The notes under the pieces: generated by a model
What the model was told of the DNA's origin: nothing
What the model saw: only the letters and a program-made list of their open reading frames with translations
Databases searched by the model: none
Part shown: positions 63,373 to 64,000 of the stretch, piece by piece
How positions within the stretch are numbered: the first letter of the stretch is position 1
Layout: every line of letters begins with the position of its first letter
Assembly (NCBI GenBank): GCA_009667805.1
Contig: CM019069.1
Span: forward strand, 53,758,422-53,822,421
Length of the DNA stretch: 64,000 bases
Origin: Leptobrachium leishanense
Taxonomy: Eukaryota > Chordata > Amphibia > Anura > Megophryidae
Direction: 5' to 3'
Program-made: the position numbers and the translations under genes

Positions 63373-63468
63373 CTAGAGAAAAAAATTACAGAGTATTGTT
63401 AAATGAGTGCATTATGGAATCATATTCATAACAAGATAAAAGGAACACCAGTTAACATGAAGGGCTCT

Positions 63469-64000
63469 ATTACATTCCCAATGCAAATCTTAACGCGTGC
63501 GCAAAAACGCATTAACGCGAGGGGCAATACCCTTTACGCTGAACGTCATATTACAATGCGCGTTAACGTCTAACGCGGGCACATGAATCCTATACTTAAC
63601 ATTGTGAGCGCAAATGCGTTTGTGCGCTGGTACGCGGATGGTATTACAATCTATGCGCAAATTTTAATGGACGTTTGCGCGCATAATTTTAACATCTTTG
63701 AAAAGCTGGTGGTTACGGCAAATCTGAACGTCCTGGCCGAACCCAAATACCCCAACCCAAAAAAAAACACGCAGCAACGTATAATTACACATTCTACGCA
63801 TACCAAACCAATAAAATATAGAAGTTGTGCGTGTTTTTATTATTGCTGCAGCATATATGCTCAGATTGACTTTGAGAAGCGCAAAAACTTAACGCGAGAC
63901 AATTGTGGTTCTTAATTCTGATTGGCTGAATCGCGTAAAAAAAACAGTCCACACACCGATTTCTGCACGCAACGTTAATGCGCGCGCGTTTTTGCGCATC
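63469..64000. mobile_element. inverted-repeat element cut by the window edge
   Basis: Left part GCGCAAAAACGCATTAACGC at about 63491; right part CGTTAATGCGCGCGCGTTTT at 63971, its near complement, then TTGCGCATC. About 0.5 kb, dense in GCG/CGC, without coding sequence. The true right end lies outside. Confidence 0.65.

Noticed and set aside
1..64000. tRNA, rRNA, CRISPR, operon or bacterial-type signals
   Set aside because: None seen; the window is a spliced vertebrate gene with transposons.

Overview
The window is a stretch of a vertebrate titin gene (TTN) read on the minus strand, so the gene runs from high to low coordinates. I place it in an amphibian, probably a frog. The proteins follow human titin domain for domain but are clearly diverged, and the introns carry L2-type LINE, hAT, TTAA-flanked and fold-back DNA elements of the kind common in anuran genomes. 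The species cannot be read from the sequence, and all comparisons with human titin are from memory.

I support 67 exons between 63372 and 2444, most of them 279, 282 or 288 bases, phase 1 at both ends, with one immunoglobulin (Ig) domain each. In gene order: the last proximal tandem Ig domains (63372-61268); alternative exons of the novex-1 and novex-2 kind plus one more of similar build (60594-57829); a 57-base micro-exon (57324-57268); a 9.9 kb novex-3-like terminal exon (56141-46286); the cardiac N2B exon (41938-38315); one single-Ig and one double-Ig exon (36883-34213); fifty consecutive single-Ig exons (33773-4624) forming three 6-domain and three 10-domain super-repeats plus two final domains; and the start of the N2A element with its conserved unique sequence (4468-2444). 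PEVK and everything after it lie beyond the low-coordinate edge.

Titin is the giant elastic filament of striated muscle. The Ig arrays, N2B and N2A here are its I-band spring. N2B and N2A are alternatively spliced hubs that bind signalling proteins. The novex-3 exon ends a short isoform that never reaches the A-band.

Mobile DNA sits in a few long introns: 1-2141 (antisense L2 LINE), 4964-7684 (nested DNA transposons), 24551-25640 (three elements, one around a decayed copy of a titin exon), 42056-45852 and 61560-64000. The run of exons from 26411 to 33773 has short, clean introns. Points for a second look: a one-base frame break at an A6 run in novex-3 that coincides with a -1 slippery heptamer; two families of tandem repeats inside novex-3 (351 and 489 bases, one pair of copies practically identical); an extra novex-type exon; a position-specific loss of Ig core cysteines across the super-repeats; and the titin exon fragment inside a pogo/Tigger-like element.
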